Shown here: in pieces, positions 6,339 through 6,645 of the stretch | How the letters are laid out: the number at the start of each line of letters is the position of its first letter | How positions within the stretch are numbered: the first letter of the stretch is position 1 | NCBI GenBank assembly: GCA_001304015.1 | Contig: LJUY01000088.1 | Coordinates: 1-6,645 of the forward strand | DNA: 6,645 nucleotides | Reading direction: 5' to 3' | Source: a candidate division Zixibacteria bacterium SM23_81 | GTDB taxonomy: Bacteria; SM23-81 | Program-made: the position numbers and the translations under genes | Notes under the pieces: model-generated | Database searches by the model: none | What the model saw: only the letters and a program-made list of their open reading frames with translations | Told to the model about the DNA's origin: nothing

Positions 6339-6375
6339 TTTTTGCTCGCTCAGGACTTAGATTTGTGAGCAAAAA
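6339..6375. repeat. Inverted repeat with outer T and A tracts
   Basis: TTTTTGCTC (6339-6347) pairs perfectly with GAGCAAAAA (6367-6375), and the stem extends inward by a G-T and a C-G pair around a 15-nt loop. The T tract is on the 5' side and the A tract on the 3' side on both strands, the reverse of an intrinsic terminator. It is better read as a protein-binding inverted repeat, a structured RNA or an element end. Confidence 0.5.
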
Positions 6376-6630
6376 ACATTTGAACGAACGCTCAAAGGGA
6401 TTTGGGCTGGAGTCCGACACGCGACACCCGAAAATTCAGGAAACTGCAGTCAAAGGATCCAGCGGGGTGCGGCCATATCAACCATGCCTTCGAGATCACA
6501 CCGACTCGGTGACGGCTGTATTGTGATGTATGGGTATGTTGTCGCTCGGATGTTCGTCATTCGTGGATTATACCGACGTGACAGACAAGAACCCTGGCAT
6601 GAGATATGCATTTCACTAATGCCCACATTG

Positions 6631-6645
6631 AAGGAGAAGCTAAAG
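6631..6645 (+). promoter_or_regulatory. Shine-Dalgarno-like site, possible divergent gene beginning at the right edge
   Basis: AAGGAG at 6631-6636 ends 9 nt before the window edge, a normal distance for a start codon at or just after position 6646. A different reading is the ATG at 6619, which opens MPTLKEKLK through to the edge but has no ribosome site in front of it. Its frame is stop-free from 6361 onward, though the upstream part looks non-coding. Which, if either, is real cannot be decided inside the window. Confidence 0.3.

Larger units (their letters stand above)
5923..6645. other. Gene-free stretch upstream of hemL
   Basis: No convincing gene is visible in these 723 nt on either strand. 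The longest frames have no ribosome site, and their products are low-complexity or unfamiliar. No tRNA-like cloverleaf or rRNA is apparent. What it does hold is the hemL promoter, a C/G-rich cluster of hairpins, three further inverted repeats and, at the far right, a possible start region of a divergent gene. Each is listed separately. The density of inverted repeats suggests either a structured RNA or the decayed remains of a mobile or repetitive element. Confidence 0.6.

Noticed and set aside
6093-6368. A 91-codon plus-strand frame upstream of hemL
   Set aside because: It runs through the C-rich hairpins, giving Pro/Ser/Leu-rich low-complexity sequence, with no ribosome site and no family resemblance.
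6339-6375. Intrinsic terminator
   Set aside because: The T tract lies before the stem on both strands, so neither direction has the required U-run after the hairpin.

Overview
The window is a bacterial chromosome segment in which every confidently called gene lies on the minus strand. It holds the F-type ATP synthase genes for subunits b', b, delta, alpha and gamma (gamma runs off the left edge), a gene for a tetratricopeptide-repeat (TPR) protein of unknown function, and hemL of tetrapyrrole synthesis. Two divergent stalk genes (b' and b), an F1 block with no a or c genes in front of it, and HemL (the C5 route to 5-aminolevulinate) together suggest a deltaproteobacterium-like, Nitrospirota or Methylomirabilota (NC10) organism. 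They argue against an enterobacterium or a typical alphaproteobacterium. This placement is an inference from gene content only.

Layout, in the direction of transcription (right to left). Positions 6645-5923 are gene-free as far as I can see. This stretch carries several inverted repeats, an extended -10 promoter (TGGTATAAT) for hemL, and at the far right a Shine-Dalgarno-like site that may belong to a divergent plus-strand gene starting at or beyond the edge. hemL occupies 5922-4642, and the TPR gene follows after 50 nt (4591-3479) with no visible terminator between them. A 177-nt gap (3478-3302) then holds a 20-nt-period tandem repeat, a perfect TATAAT box and a leader hairpin. It is followed by atpF' (3301-2873), atpF (2854-2378), atpH (2381-1839), atpA (1832-324) and atpG (308 to the edge).

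The five atp genes are tightly packed, with gaps of 18, -4, 6 and 15 nt, and form one operon that presumably continues into atpD and atpC. Their products build the peripheral stalk (b', b, delta) and part of the catalytic head and rotor (alpha, gamma). The membrane subunits a and c must be encoded elsewhere. hemL supplies haem precursors and so is loosely related to the same respiratory energy metabolism, but no direct link to the ATP synthase is shown.

There is no sign of a large undescribed system. The parts least explained by known families are the TPR protein between hemL and the atp operon, the tandem repeat upstream of the atp promoter, and the set of hairpins and inverted repeats at 6136-6375.
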